A stretch of 18,520 nucleotides of DNA from an uncultured Planctomycetaceae bacterium (GTDB lineage Bacteria > Planctomycetota > Planctomycetia > Pirellulales > UBA1268), in NCBI GenBank assembly GCA_903958265.1, contig CAJBSQ010000261.1, positions 1-18,520 of the forward strand, written 5' to 3'. Positions 1-7,909 of the stretch are shown piece by piece. Made by a program: the position numbers and the translations under genes. The notes under the pieces are model-generated. The model saw only the letters and a program-made list of their open reading frames with translations, ran no database searches and was not told where the DNA came from. How positions within the stretch are numbered: the stretch's first letter is position 1; every line of letters starts with the position of its first letter.

Positions 1-544
1 ATCGCCCCCCTCGATGACGATCCCGCTGGTGATCCTGGCCGGGCTCTCCGCCGTGAGCGGTTGGTGGCTGTTCAGCAGCCACTCGCTGGCGACGTTTCTC
101 GCCGCCACGCCCTCGTTCACGGCCCCGTCGGTGGCGTCGACCGCCGTGCCCCCCGTCTTCCACTGGGATCTCGCCATCCAGGGCACGCTCGCGGCCGCGA
201 TCGGGATCGTGATCGCGGCCCTCGGGCATCTGGGCAAGCGGAGCGACGGGCCGCAGATGGAGCGGTTTCTCGGCCCGCTCGAGACGCTGTTCGCCAACCG
301 CTTCTACGTCGACCAGATCTACGCGGCGGTGATCGTCAAACCGCTCGAACTGCTGGCCACGGTCGCCGCGGTCTTCGACCGCTACGTGATCGATGGCCTC
401 GTCGACCTCGTGGCCCGAATTCCGCTCGGGCTGGGAGGAATCGTCCGGCAACTCCAGTCGGGACTCCTCCAGCGATATGCCCTTGCGGGCGTGATCGGCA
501 TGCTCCTGATCGTGCTCGCGCTGGTCGCGCGGGCCATGGGCTAG
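1..544 (+). CDS. nuoL: NADH-quinone oxidoreductase subunit L, C-terminal part (5' truncated by window edge)
   Basis: This is the C-terminal ~181 residues of NuoL, the largest antiporter-like membrane subunit of respiratory complex I, which couples NADH:quinone electron transfer to proton pumping. The frame is open to the left edge and reads SPPSMTIPLVILA, matching the conserved HESPxxMTIPL segment of NuoL; the ATG at 14 is therefore an internal methionine and not the start. After one TM helix comes a stretch reading ANRFYVDQIYAAVIVKPL, typical of the NuoL region before the long lateral amphipathic helix, and then a last hydrophobic helix (GVIGMLLIVLALVA) that anchors the C-terminus. The stop is TAG at 542-544, 19 bases before nuoM. 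It is co-directional with nuoM and nuoN, as in standard nuo operons. The N-terminal ~500 residues lie outside the window. Confidence 0.95.
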   Translation, partial: SPPSMTIPLVILAGLSAVSGWWLFSSHSLATFLAATPSFTAPSVASTAVPPVFHWDLAIQGTLAAAIGIVIAALGHLGKRSDGPQMERFLGPLETLFANRFYVDQIYAAVIVKPLELLATVAAVFDRYVIDGLVDLVARIPLGLGGIVRQLQSGLLQRYALAGVIGMLLIVLALVARAMG

Positions 545-563
545 AAGGAACCACCTCACTCGC

Positions 564-2309
564 ATGAACGGCTTCAGCCCCTCCACTCACCTGCTGCTCA
601 CGATCGCCGCCCCGCTCGTCGGTGCGGTCGTCGCCTGGGTTCTGGGATCCCGTGGCACGTCCGCCGTGCGGCAGAGCGCGGCTGTCACGTCCTGCGTGAC
701 GCTCGCCCTCGCCGGCTGGCTGATCGTCCGCTTCCTTGCCGAACCGGCCACCGCGTCAGGCCTGCCGTTCGCCCTCGTGGAACTGCCCTGGCTCACGGAG
801 GGGATCTTCGACGTCCGGTTCTCGCTCGGGCTCGACGGCCTGTCGCTCTGGATGTTCGGCCTGGCGGCGTTGCTCTCGCTGACCGCCGTGCTGGTGAGCT
901 GGGACGCCATCACGGACCGCCCGGTCGGGTTCTACGTGCTGCTGCTGGTGCTCGAGGCAGCGATGCTCGGGGTGTTCGCGGCCCGCGACGTGGTTCTGTT
1001 CTACGTGTTCTTCGAGTTCACGCTCGTGCCGCTGTTCTTCCTGATTGGGATCTGGGGGCACGACGAGCGGCGGCGGGCGGCCGTCAAGTTCTTCATCTAC
1101 ACGCTCGCCGGCAGCGTGTTCACCTTCCTGGGCCTGCTGGCCATCGTGCTCTGGCACACCGCCCACACCAACACGGTCACGTTCGACATCGAGGCCCTCA
1201 CCGATGGCATGAAGGTCCATCCGCTGCCGATGACGGCCGCAGGGGGCTGGCTGCAGATGATCGTGTTCCTGGCACTGCTGGCCGGCTTCGCCGTCAAGGT
1301 GCCGATCGTGCCCTTCCACACCTGGCTGCCACTGGCGCACGTCGAGGCCCCCACCGGCGGCAGCGTCGATCTCGCCGGCGTGCTCCTCAAGTTGGGCATT
1401 TACGGCTTCCTCCGCTTCTCGATGCCGATGCTCCCGGAGGCCACCGCCCTCGCCGCCCCGTGGCTCTTCGGGCTCGGCGTGGCGGGGATCATCTACGGCG
1501 GGCTGGTGGCACTCGTGCAGACCGACCTCAAGCGGCTGATCGCCTACTCGTCGGTCAGCCACATGGGCTACATCGTGATGGGACTCTTCGCCCTCACACC
1601 GGTGGCCACCGAGGGCGCTACCCTGCAGCTAGTCAATCACGGCCTTTCGTCGGCAGGCCTGTTCGCGCTGGTCGGCATGATCTACGAGCGGTTCCACACG
1701 CGAAACATCGCCAGCCTCGGCGGGATCGCGTCGAAGGCCCCCTGGTTGGCCGCATTCTTCATGCTGTTCACGTTTTCGAGCATCGGCCTGCCGGGGCTCA
1801 ACGGGTTCGTGGGCGAGTTCATGATCCTGGCAGGCTCGTTCCAACGGGCCTGGTCGGGGGTCGCGGCCAATTGGCAATCGGCCTACCTGGCGATGGCACT
1901 GCTGGCCGTCGGGGGCGTGGTGCTTGGCGCCTGGTACATGCTGTGGGCCGTCGAGCGGGTGTTCTTTGGCGGCTCCCGGGAGCCGCCGCGGAGCCACGGC
2001 CATGATTCGTCTGCGGCGCATGGTGGGCACAGTCAAGGCCATGGCGGCCACGGTGGTCATGGTGGGCATGGTGGGCATGGCCCTGCCGACCACGCGGCCC
2101 ACGACCGCTGCGACCTCCGCTGGCACGAACTCGCCGCGGTGCTTCCGCTGGCGGTGTTCTGCCTGTGGATCGGACTCGCGCCGGCCACGTTTCTCGCCCC
2201 CGCCGCCGCGTCGGTCCGCAAGGCCACCGCCGCATCGAGTGCGGCTTTCGCCGCCCGCATGCACACCACCGAGCCCGCCGCCACCGTCGCCCAGGCCCAG
2301 ATGCCATGA
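564..2309 (+). CDS. nuoM: NADH-quinone oxidoreductase subunit M
   Basis: NuoM is one of the three Mrp-antiporter-like proton-translocating subunits in the membrane arm of complex I. The 581-residue product is longer than the usual ~500. Conserved elements are visible: the helix YVFFEFTLVPLFFLIGIWG with the channel glutamate at E151, and AVKVPIVPFHTWLPLAHVEAP with the helix-7 lysine at K245 and the discontinuous-helix region after it. Further on are LKRLIAYSSVSHMGY and GLPGLNGFVGEF, both family signatures. The extra length comes mainly from a His/Gly-rich loop (residues 478-513) before the last TM helix, plus an Ala-rich C-terminal tail. The ATG at 564 lies 19 bases after the nuoL stop. The stop TGA at 2307-2309 overlaps the nuoN ATG at 2306, suggesting translational coupling. 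Confidence 0.97.
   Translation: MNGFSPSTHLLLTIAAPLVGAVVAWVLGSRGTSAVRQSAAVTSCVTLALAGWLIVRFLAEPATASGLPFALVELPWLTEGIFDVRFSLGLDGLSLWMFGLAALLSLTAVLVSWDAITDRPVGFYVLLLVLEAAMLGVFAARDVVLFYVFFEFTLVPLFFLIGIWGHDERRRAAVKFFIYTLAGSVFTFLGLLAIVLWHTAHTNTVTFDIEALTDGMKVHPLPMTAAGGWLQMIVFLALLAGFAVKVPIVPFHTWLPLAHVEAPTGGSVDLAGVLLKLGIYGFLRFSMPMLPEATALAAPWLFGLGVAGIIYGGLVALVQTDLKRLIAYSSVSHMGYIVMGLFALTPVATEGATLQLVNHGLSSAGLFALVGMIYERFHTRNIASLGGIASKAPWLAAFFMLFTFSSIGLPGLNGFVGEFMILAGSFQRAWSGVAANWQSAYLAMALLAVGGVVLGAWYMLWAVERVFFGGSREPPRSHGHDSSAAHGGHSQGHGGHGGHGGHGGHGPADHAAHDRCDLRWHELAAVLPLAVFCLWIGLAPATFLAPAAASVRKATAASSAAFAARMHTTEPAATVAQAQMP
1995..2102 (+). repeat. His/Gly-rich repeat segment inside nuoM
   Basis: This stretch encodes NuoM residues 478-513, with 11 histidines in 36 residues, mostly as HGG units. 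At the DNA level a 9-base unit catggtggg is repeated in tandem at 2058-2080, and one more diverged copy begins at about 2017. The repetition at nucleotide level points to slippage expansion. The segment lies in a hydrophilic loop between two TM helices. Metal binding is possible by composition but is only inferred. Confidence 0.85.
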
Positions 2310-3943
2310 ACGCCACCTCGCTCGACACCTTCGCCCTGCTCGCCCCCGAGATCGTGCTCGTGCTGGCGGCGCTGGTCGCCTACCTCGGCGGTGCCTTCGT
2401 GGGCCTGCGGTTCGGCTGGCTGGTCGCCGCCGCCGGCATTGCCACCGCCATGATTGTGACGCGGGGCCAGTCGCCAAATCCCACCTTCTCCGCCGGGGTG
2501 ACGATCGACGCGTTCTCGATGTTCGTCCGGTGGACAGTGCTGTCGCTCGGTCTGCTGTTGTGCTTCGTGCAGGCTGGCGACCTGTTCGTCTCGGCGGTCA
2601 GCCGCGGCCCCGGCTTGCACCGCGGCAGTACCTGCGAGGAGGCGGGCACCTTCCTGCTCCTGCTGACGGGCCTCTCGCTGGTGGGCGTGGCGGGTGATCT
2701 GGTGCTGCTGTTCGCCGGGCTCGAGCTGGTGTCGATTCCCACCTACATCCTCCTGGCGTTGAAGCGGACCGATGCCCGCGGCCAGGAGGCGAGCCTCAAG
2801 TACTTCTTCCTGTCGCTGGTGGCCTCGGCCGTGTTCCTCTATGCCCTGGTCTGCCTCTACGGCATGGGCGGCTCGACCGACCTGCAGGCGATCGCCGCCC
2901 GGATCCGCTCCGAAGCCACCAGCCGCACCGTGCAGACCCTGCTGCCACTGGCCGCGGGGCTGGCGATCGTCGGCGCCGCCTTTCGTCTGGCCGCCGTGCC
3001 CATGCACTTCTACGCTCCGGACGTCTACGAGGGTACGAGTCCTGGCAACGCCGCCTTGCTATCCACGCTTCCCAAACTGGCCGGCATTGTGATCCTGGCC
3101 CGGCTCGTCGCCCTCCTCTCGCCGGCTGCTTCGCCCGACCTGCTCTGGCGGATCATGGTCATGCTGGCCGCCGTGACCATGACCGTGGGCAACGTCATGG
3201 CCCTCGGGCAGCGAAACCTCAGGCGGTTGCTCGCCTGCTCGTCGATCGCCCATGCGGGCTACCTGCTCGTGGGTGTGGCGGCGGCAGCCTCCGGCTCCGA
3301 GACGGCCACCGTCGCCGGCGGATTCTCGGCCACGCTCTTCTACCTCGCCACCTACGCCGTGGCCACGATCGGCCTGTTTGGCGGGATCGCCTACCTCGGC
3401 CACCGCTGGCCGGAGTGGACCAGCGGCGGCGGCCCGCGGCCGCCACGCGAGGAGATCACCACCGTCGAAGACCTCGACGGCCTCTCGGCGACCAACCCCG
3501 TTGCCGCCTTCGCGATCGCCGTGTTTCTGCTCAGCCTCGCGGGGATCCCGCCGCTCCCGGGATTCTGGGGCAAGCTCTCCCTCGCGTTCGCCGCGCTCGG
3601 GGTCGACTGGAGCGCGGCAATCACCGCGGACAGCCGGCGAGCGTGGTTTGTCGGGCTCGCGGTCGTGCTCGTGCTCAATGCTGCGATCGCCTCAGCCTAC
3701 TACCTGCGGGTCATTGCCGCGATGTACTTCAAGAGCACGAAGCGGGGTGTCCAGGCTGACGGCGGCCTCGCGGCGGGGATCGCGATGCTCGCCTGCCTCG
3801 TGGTTGTCGGCGCGGTCTCCATCCAGCCCCGCGGCCTGTTCGTGGCGGCGTCGCGGGCTGGCGACAGCCTCGTGCCTGCCGCCGCCCCGGCCGCGGGCAT
3901 CAGCTCCACCCCGTCCGACTCCCTCGTCTCGCAAGGCCCATGA
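2306..3943 (+). CDS. nuoN: NADH-quinone oxidoreductase subunit N
   Basis: NuoN is the third antiporter-like proton-pumping subunit of complex I, an integral membrane protein with about 14 helices. The 545-residue product starts MNATSLDTFALLAPEIVLVLAAL, a typical NuoN N-terminus. Family features include LLFAGLELVSIPTYILLAL with the channel glutamate E140, and the motif MHFYAPDVYEGTSPG followed by LPKLAG with a conserved lysine near residue 257. Later come RRLLACSSIAHAGYLL and AGIPPLPGFWGKL. A hydrophilic insert of about 30 residues (RPPREEITTVEDLDGLSATNP region) sits between two helices; similar loops occur in other NuoN proteins. An in-frame extension back to 2165 exists but would run inside nuoM; the ATG at 2306 overlapping the nuoM stop by four bases is preferred. 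The stop again overlaps the next gene (ATGA at 3940). Confidence 0.97.
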   Translation: MNATSLDTFALLAPEIVLVLAALVAYLGGAFVGLRFGWLVAAAGIATAMIVTRGQSPNPTFSAGVTIDAFSMFVRWTVLSLGLLLCFVQAGDLFVSAVSRGPGLHRGSTCEEAGTFLLLLTGLSLVGVAGDLVLLFAGLELVSIPTYILLALKRTDARGQEASLKYFFLSLVASAVFLYALVCLYGMGGSTDLQAIAARIRSEATSRTVQTLLPLAAGLAIVGAAFRLAAVPMHFYAPDVYEGTSPGNAALLSTLPKLAGIVILARLVALLSPAASPDLLWRIMVMLAAVTMTVGNVMALGQRNLRRLLACSSIAHAGYLLVGVAAAASGSETATVAGGFSATLFYLATYAVATIGLFGGIAYLGHRWPEWTSGGGPRPPREEITTVEDLDGLSATNPVAAFAIAVFLLSLAGIPPLPGFWGKLSLAFAALGVDWSAAITADSRRAWFVGLAVVLVLNAAIASAYYLRVIAAMYFKSTKRGVQADGGLAAGIAMLACLVVVGAVSIQPRGLFVAASRAGDSLVPAAAPAAGISSTPSDSLVSQGP

Positions 3944-5028
3944 ACACCTCTCCCACCACCACCGCCGTCGAGGCGATCCTCGCGACGGTCGCCGACCCCG
4001 AATCAGGACGCCCCCTCACGGCGACGGGTCAGGTCGTCTCGGTGGCAGCCGATGCGACGGCGATCGCGGTCGCCGTGGGCCTCACCAGCCACTCGGCGAT
4101 TCTCTGGAACGCCACCCGCGCTCGGATCGAGGAACTGGTCCGCACGGCGTTTCCCCAGGTTGCAAACGTCTCCGTGGAGGTCGTGCCGCACGATCGGCCG
4201 CCGCTGAAACTCGGCCAGATCGGCCTCCAGGCCAAGAGCGTGATCGCCGTGGGCTCCGGCAAGGGGGGCGTGGGCAAGAGCACGATCGCCACGAGCATCG
4301 CCATCGGGCTGGCACGGGCAGGAAGCCGCACGGGCCTGCTCGACGCCGACGTGTATGGGCCGAGCGTTCCCCACCTGCTCGGGCTCTCGGGGCGGCCGCA
4401 GATCGAGGACGGCAAGATCGTGCCGATGACGCTCGATGTCGGCGGGATCAGCATGCCCGTGATGTCGATGGGGTTCTTGGTGCCGCCGGGCGAGGCGGTG
4501 GTCTGGCGGGGGCCGATGCTGCACGGTGCGATCACGCAGATGCTCCGCGACACCCGCTGGGGTCCGCTCGACTACCTGGTGATCGACATGCCGCCGGGCA
4601 CGGGCGACATCGCGCTCACGCTCTCGCAGGCCCTGCCCCTCTCCGGCGCCGTCGTCGTCTGCACGCCGCAGGAGGTGGCTCTCCTCGATGCCACGAAGGC
4701 GATCGCGATGTTCCGGAAGGTCAACATCCCGCTCCTGGGCATGGTGGAGAACATGAGCTTCTTCGTCTGCCCCGACACGCAGAAGCGGTACGACATTTTC
4801 GGCACCGGCGGCGCCCGGCGGACGGCGCAGGAACTCGACATGCCGTTTCTCGGCGAGGTGCCGCTCCAGATTCCGATCCGCGAGCACGGCGACGCGGGCC
4901 GCACGGCGGCCAACTTCGACGACCCAGCCTCGCGGCCCTACCTGGAGGCGATCTGCCAGCGGCTCGTGGGAAACCTGGCCGCCACCGCTGCCACCAAGCC
5001 CCCGATGCCCTCGCTGCCCGTGCTGTAG
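3940..5028 (+). CDS. mrp: Mrp/ApbC-family iron-sulfur carrier ATPase
   Basis: This 362-residue P-loop NTPase belongs to the Mrp/ApbC/NBP35/Ind1 family, cytosolic Fe-S cluster carriers. Residues ~8-85 form a DUF59 (MIP18-like) domain. The deviant Walker A motif GSGKGGVGKST spans 105-115 with signature lysine K108, followed by LLDADVYGPSVPHLLGL and the later segments MPVMSMGF, VVWRGPMLHGAI and DYLVIDMPPGTGDIALTLSQ, all family hallmarks. The C-terminal cluster motif, usually CPxC, reads VCPDTQKRYDIFG here: C277 is kept but the second cysteine is T280. The ATG overlaps the nuoN stop by 4 bases, so it is probably expressed with complex I; the mitochondrial relative Ind1/NUBPL delivers clusters to complex I, so a dedicated assembly role is plausible but inferred. 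The gene symbol is a family-level name; apbC is a synonym. Confidence 0.93.
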   Translation: MNTSPTTTAVEAILATVADPESGRPLTATGQVVSVAADATAIAVAVGLTSHSAILWNATRARIEELVRTAFPQVANVSVEVVPHDRPPLKLGQIGLQAKSVIAVGSGKGGVGKSTIATSIAIGLARAGSRTGLLDADVYGPSVPHLLGLSGRPQIEDGKIVPMTLDVGGISMPVMSMGFLVPPGEAVVWRGPMLHGAITQMLRDTRWGPLDYLVIDMPPGTGDIALTLSQALPLSGAVVVCTPQEVALLDATKAIAMFRKVNIPLLGMVENMSFFVCPDTQKRYDIFGTGGARRTAQELDMPFLGEVPLQIPIREHGDAGRTAANFDDPASRPYLEAICQRLVGNLAATAATKPPMPSLPVL

Positions 5029-5058
5029 ACCGCTTCGCCGGCCCGTGGGGGCGACGTC

Positions 5059-5874
5059 TCAATGCAGCCAGAGCGTCAGGCCAGGGCGGCGCACGACAGG
5101 CTGCGGCGTAAAACGCATCCGCCGCGCCAGCGACCGGACCTCTGCCGCCTTCGTGCCGAGCTGGGCCCATTCTGCCAGCGACCCGCGCACCGGCGTGGCG
5201 ACCGGGGGCAGGCCCCATGCATCGCAGACCCGGTGCCAGAGGCTGTCGAGCCGGCGGCGGCGAACGTGGATCGCGTCGAGGCCATACCACTCGCCCGGCT
5301 GCTCGACGAGCGTGGCGTCGAACTCGCTGGCGATCGCGGCAACCGCCTCATCGAGTTCGTGGGCGGCAGTCTTCAGCTCCGCGAGCGAGAGTCGACAGCC
5401 CGGCACGTAGCACATCCGCAGCAGACGGTAGCGACCCGGCCCCACGCCTTCGAGGCTGGCCAAGGGCAGCCTCGTGACCACGGTCCGGCTGCCGCGTTCC
5501 GCGAGCCGTCGCACCGATTCCCGAACCCATGCCGCCACCTGCCCGGCCGCGAAGCCGTAGAGCAGGTCGTTGCCGATATCGGTGACCAGCGCGGATGACT
5601 GCCTCGCCGCCGCGCCGCCACCGCCGCCGCCACCGGTCAGCGCCTCGCGATCGAGCGCCCGCCACAGCCCGCTGCCGAGAATCGAGGGTAGCCGACGCAT
5701 CGCCACGCGGCTGGCAGCGCCGTACGACCGGCCGTGCCCCGCGGTCACGAACAGGTCAAGCGCGGTGTTCGCTCGCCGCCGGGTGATGGCGGTCAGCCGG
5801 GCAAGCCCACGAGACACGTTGCTCGCCCCGAGCACGATCACGCAGGCCGGTGCGCCGGCGGCGTTCAGTTCCAC
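5059..5874 (-). CDS. SGNH-hydrolase-like protein
   Basis: This is a 271-residue protein with no obvious signal peptide or TM segment, so probably cytoplasmic. It carries all four landmarks of the SGNH/GDSL hydrolase fold: block I VLGASNVSRG with candidate nucleophile S18, a glycine block AGHGRSYG at 45-52, block III DIGNDLLYG with GND at 101-103, and block V DAIHV with D200 and H203. A run of seven glycines (81-87) sits between blocks II and III, probably a flexible loop. The substrate cannot be told; the family includes esterases, acyltransferases and carbohydrate esterases. The start is taken as GTG at 5874, overlapping the M50 stop by 10 bases, because the first beta strand begins about 10 residues later; longer starts would lie inside the M50 gene. 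It is last in a leftward cluster with lpxB. The family call is moderately sure and the function unknown. Confidence 0.72.
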   Translation of the reverse strand: MELNAAGAPACVIVLGASNVSRGLARLTAITRRRANTALDLFVTAGHGRSYGAASRVAMRRLPSILGSGLWRALDREALTGGGGGGGAAARQSSALVTDIGNDLLYGFAAGQVAAWVRESVRRLAERGSRTVVTRLPLASLEGVGPGRYRLLRMCYVPGCRLSLAELKTAAHELDEAVAAIASEFDATLVEQPGEWYGLDAIHVRRRRLDSLWHRVCDAWGLPPVATPVRGSLAEWAQLGTKAAEVRSLARRMRFTPQPVVRRPGLTLWLH

Positions 5875-6641
5875 CGTTTCCAGGGCACGTCTCCCGCGGA
5901 GAGTCCTCGGAAGCACGACGCGGCGAGCATCGCGAACATGATGCCAAGGAAGGGCTGGCCTCTGGTGTAGCCCCACCAGGCCACCGCCCCGCCGACGACC
6001 ACGCCGAGGATGCCGGCGATCCGGTGCGCGTCCGACACGCCCGCCGCCAGCAGCCCCTCGCGGACGATCTGCCCGCCGTCGAGCGGTGGCACCGGGATCA
6101 GGTTGAGCAGCGGCCAGAAGACATTGACGTAGAGCACGAAATCGAAGAGCGCGTAGGCCAGCGGCGATGAGAAATCGCGGCCGACGTAGAGCCCGAGCGC
6201 CGAACTGATCGCCGGAATCGGGAACGGCGCCGCGTAGCCCGCCACCTTGAGCATGACCACCACCAGTGCGGCGAAAGAAAACTGGGCGAGTGGGCCGGCG
6301 GCGGCCACGAGCAGTCGCTGGGCAGGCTTGAGGTGCCGGCGACCCCAGGTCGTAGGGATCGCCAGGCCGCCGAAATGATAGAGCACGATCTCTGCGGACT
6401 GCCCGAATCGGCGGTAGGCCAGCGCATGCCCCATTTCGTGCACGAGCAGCGACACGAACACGACGCCGATCCAGATGGCGAGCATCTGGAGCAGCGTCCG
6501 CTGGTCGCCGAGCGAAAATGACTGGCAGACGCTCCAGCCCAGCAGGCCTGCGGCCAGCCAGAACCACGCCGACACCCGGATGCGGATGCCGAGGAGATCG
6601 AACTGGAGGTCGGCGGCGGTGGACTGCGGTTCGGCGAGCAT
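5865..6641 (-). CDS. M50-family (site-2-protease-like) membrane metalloprotease
   Basis: This 258-residue polytopic membrane protein has the two signature motifs of M50 intramembrane zinc proteases. HEMGH at residues 68-72 lies in the helix VFVSLLVHEMGHALAYRRFG, and NLIPVPPLDGGQIV (180-193) supplies the third ligand, D188. AAAGPLAQFSFAAL (113-126) matches the conserved post-HExxH helix. The size and layout match the compact group of M50 proteins lacking PDZ or CBS domains. Such enzymes cleave TM segments of regulators or membrane-anchored substrates; the substrate here is not evident. The ATG at 6641 is 38 bases downstream of the lpxB stop, and the gene end overlaps the SGNH-like gene, so the three probably form one transcript. 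Three cysteines are scattered in it with no motif. Confidence 0.9.
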   Translation of the reverse strand: MLAEPQSTAADLQFDLLGIRIRVSAWFWLAAGLLGWSVCQSFSLGDQRTLLQMLAIWIGVVFVSLLVHEMGHALAYRRFGQSAEIVLYHFGGLAIPTTWGRRHLKPAQRLLVAAAGPLAQFSFAALVVVMLKVAGYAAPFPIPAISSALGLYVGRDFSSPLAYALFDFVLYVNVFWPLLNLIPVPPLDGGQIVREGLLAAGVSDAHRIAGILGVVVGGAVAWWGYTRGQPFLGIMFAMLAASCFRGLSAGDVPWKRWN

Positions 6642-6679
6642 CGTCTCTTATCCTACACACCCGCCCGGCAGTGGGGCCG

Positions 6680-7909
6680 TCAGGCGGCACGGGCTCCCAC
6701 TGGCACGGCATCCGGGTGCCTACCCTCGGCAATCGCGAGCACGGCGTCGGCCGCGCGGGATGCGGATCCCGGTCGGGCCACGGCGGCGGCCACGGTCTCG
6801 AGCCGGTCGAGCAACGCCTGTCGAGCCGCCGGATCGGTGAGCCAGTCGACGACGTGCGCGGCAGCCCGGTCAGCGGGGTCGCCGACGGCGAGGTACTCGG
6901 GATAGACCGCCTCCGGATCGGCGGCCGGCACGTCTCCGGGCGGACGCCAGATTCCCCGCACCGGCCCGATCGGCTCCCGCGATGCCAGCAGGTTCACCAA
7001 CGTGATGAACCGCGCGTGACGAAGCCAGCTCTGCACCACGAACGCGAACCGGCTGACACGGTAGACGATCACGGTTGGCACCCTTGCGGCGAGCAGTTCG
7101 AGCGACACCGAGCCCGAGCAGGCGATCGCCGCCGTCGCCTCGCCGATCAGGCTGCGTGTGCGGCCCGCGTGCACCTCGATATCAGCCACGCGACCGCGGG
7201 CGGAGCCGGCGAGCGTGTCAGAGATCATGCGGGCATGCCGCTCGTGAAGCGCGCCGATGGCGAACCGGGCGTCGGGCACCCGCTCCCGGATCGCCTCGGC
7301 CGCCCGCACGAGCGATCCGAGCACGCCCTCGATTTCCTGGCGGCGAGATCCCGGGAGCAGGAGGACAAGCGGCCGCTGCCCCTCGTCCGCAGCCGCCTGG
7401 GTTTCCGGCGCGAGGTCGTCGAAAAAGGGATGGCCGACGAGCGTGCTGCGAACGCCCCGGTCCAGAAACCATTCGTGCTCGAACGGCAGCGCCGAGAGCA
7501 CGTGGTCGACGAGCCGCCGCATCTTGCCGATCCGCCAGCTCGCCCAGGCCCAGACCTGTGGCGGGCAGTAGTAGACCACCGGGATGCCGTGCCGCTTCGC
7601 CCTCCAGGCCAGCCACCAATGAAAGCCGGGGAAGTCGATCAGCACGCAGGCATCGGGCCGGGCGTCGAGGAAGCTCCGCTCCGCCCGCCGGGCCAGGTCG
7701 ACGAAGCGGTGGATGTTGAGCACGACCCGCAAAAGCCACATCACCGCCAGCCGCGTCGTGTCGGCCACGATCTCGACCCCCGCGGCCGCCATCTGCTCGC
7801 CGCCGAGGCCCGCGCACTCGGCGTCGGGACGACGCGCCCGAATGGCACGCACCAGCAGCGCGGCATGGTGGTCGCCCGAGGGCTCGCCGGCCGAGATGAA
7901 GATGCGCAT
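6680..7909 (-). CDS. lpxB: Lipid-A-disaccharide synthase (GT19)
   Basis: LpxB joins UDP-2,3-diacylglucosamine to lipid X to make the beta-1,6 lipid A disaccharide at the inner face of the cytoplasmic membrane. The 409-residue product begins MRIFISAGEPSGDHHAALLVRAI, the diagnostic LpxB N-terminus. Further family segments are GLGGEQM, VLIDFPGFHWWLAWRAKRHG, VYYCPPQVWAWASWRIGKM, FEHEWF, VGHPFFDD, LLPGSRRQEI and ACSGSVSLELLAARVPTVIVYR. The length is a little above the usual ~380. The ATG at 7909 was chosen because it starts exactly at the first beta strand; the open frame continues upstream to 8335 but that extension has no family similarity and would run into the sulfatase gene. It heads the leftward cluster with the M50 and SGNH genes. 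Its presence implies an LPS-type outer membrane. Confidence 0.96.
   Translation of the reverse strand: MRIFISAGEPSGDHHAALLVRAIRARRPDAECAGLGGEQMAAAGVEIVADTTRLAVMWLLRVVLNIHRFVDLARRAERSFLDARPDACVLIDFPGFHWWLAWRAKRHGIPVVYYCPPQVWAWASWRIGKMRRLVDHVLSALPFEHEWFLDRGVRSTLVGHPFFDDLAPETQAAADEGQRPLVLLLPGSRRQEIEGVLGSLVRAAEAIRERVPDARFAIGALHERHARMISDTLAGSARGRVADIEVHAGRTRSLIGEATAAIACSGSVSLELLAARVPTVIVYRVSRFAFVVQSWLRHARFITLVNLLASREPIGPVRGIWRPPGDVPAADPEAVYPEYLAVGDPADRAAAHVVDWLTDPAARQALLDRLETVAAAVARPGSASRAADAVLAIAEGRHPDAVPVGARAA

Noticed and set aside
5035..5054. Terminator hairpin between mrp and the SGNH-like gene
   Set aside because: Only a 5-base stem (tcgcc/ggcga) with a 10-base loop and no T-run on either strand; in DNA of this GC content such a stem is expected by chance.
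3252..5111. A 619-codon + strand open frame across nuoN and mrp
   Set aside because: It is Arg/Ser/Pro-rich out-of-frame translation of two clear genes.
5875..6732. Upstream extension of the SGNH-like frame to 557 codons
   Set aside because: It would lie wholly within the M50 gene on the same strand in another frame and is Arg/Pro-rich without similarity.
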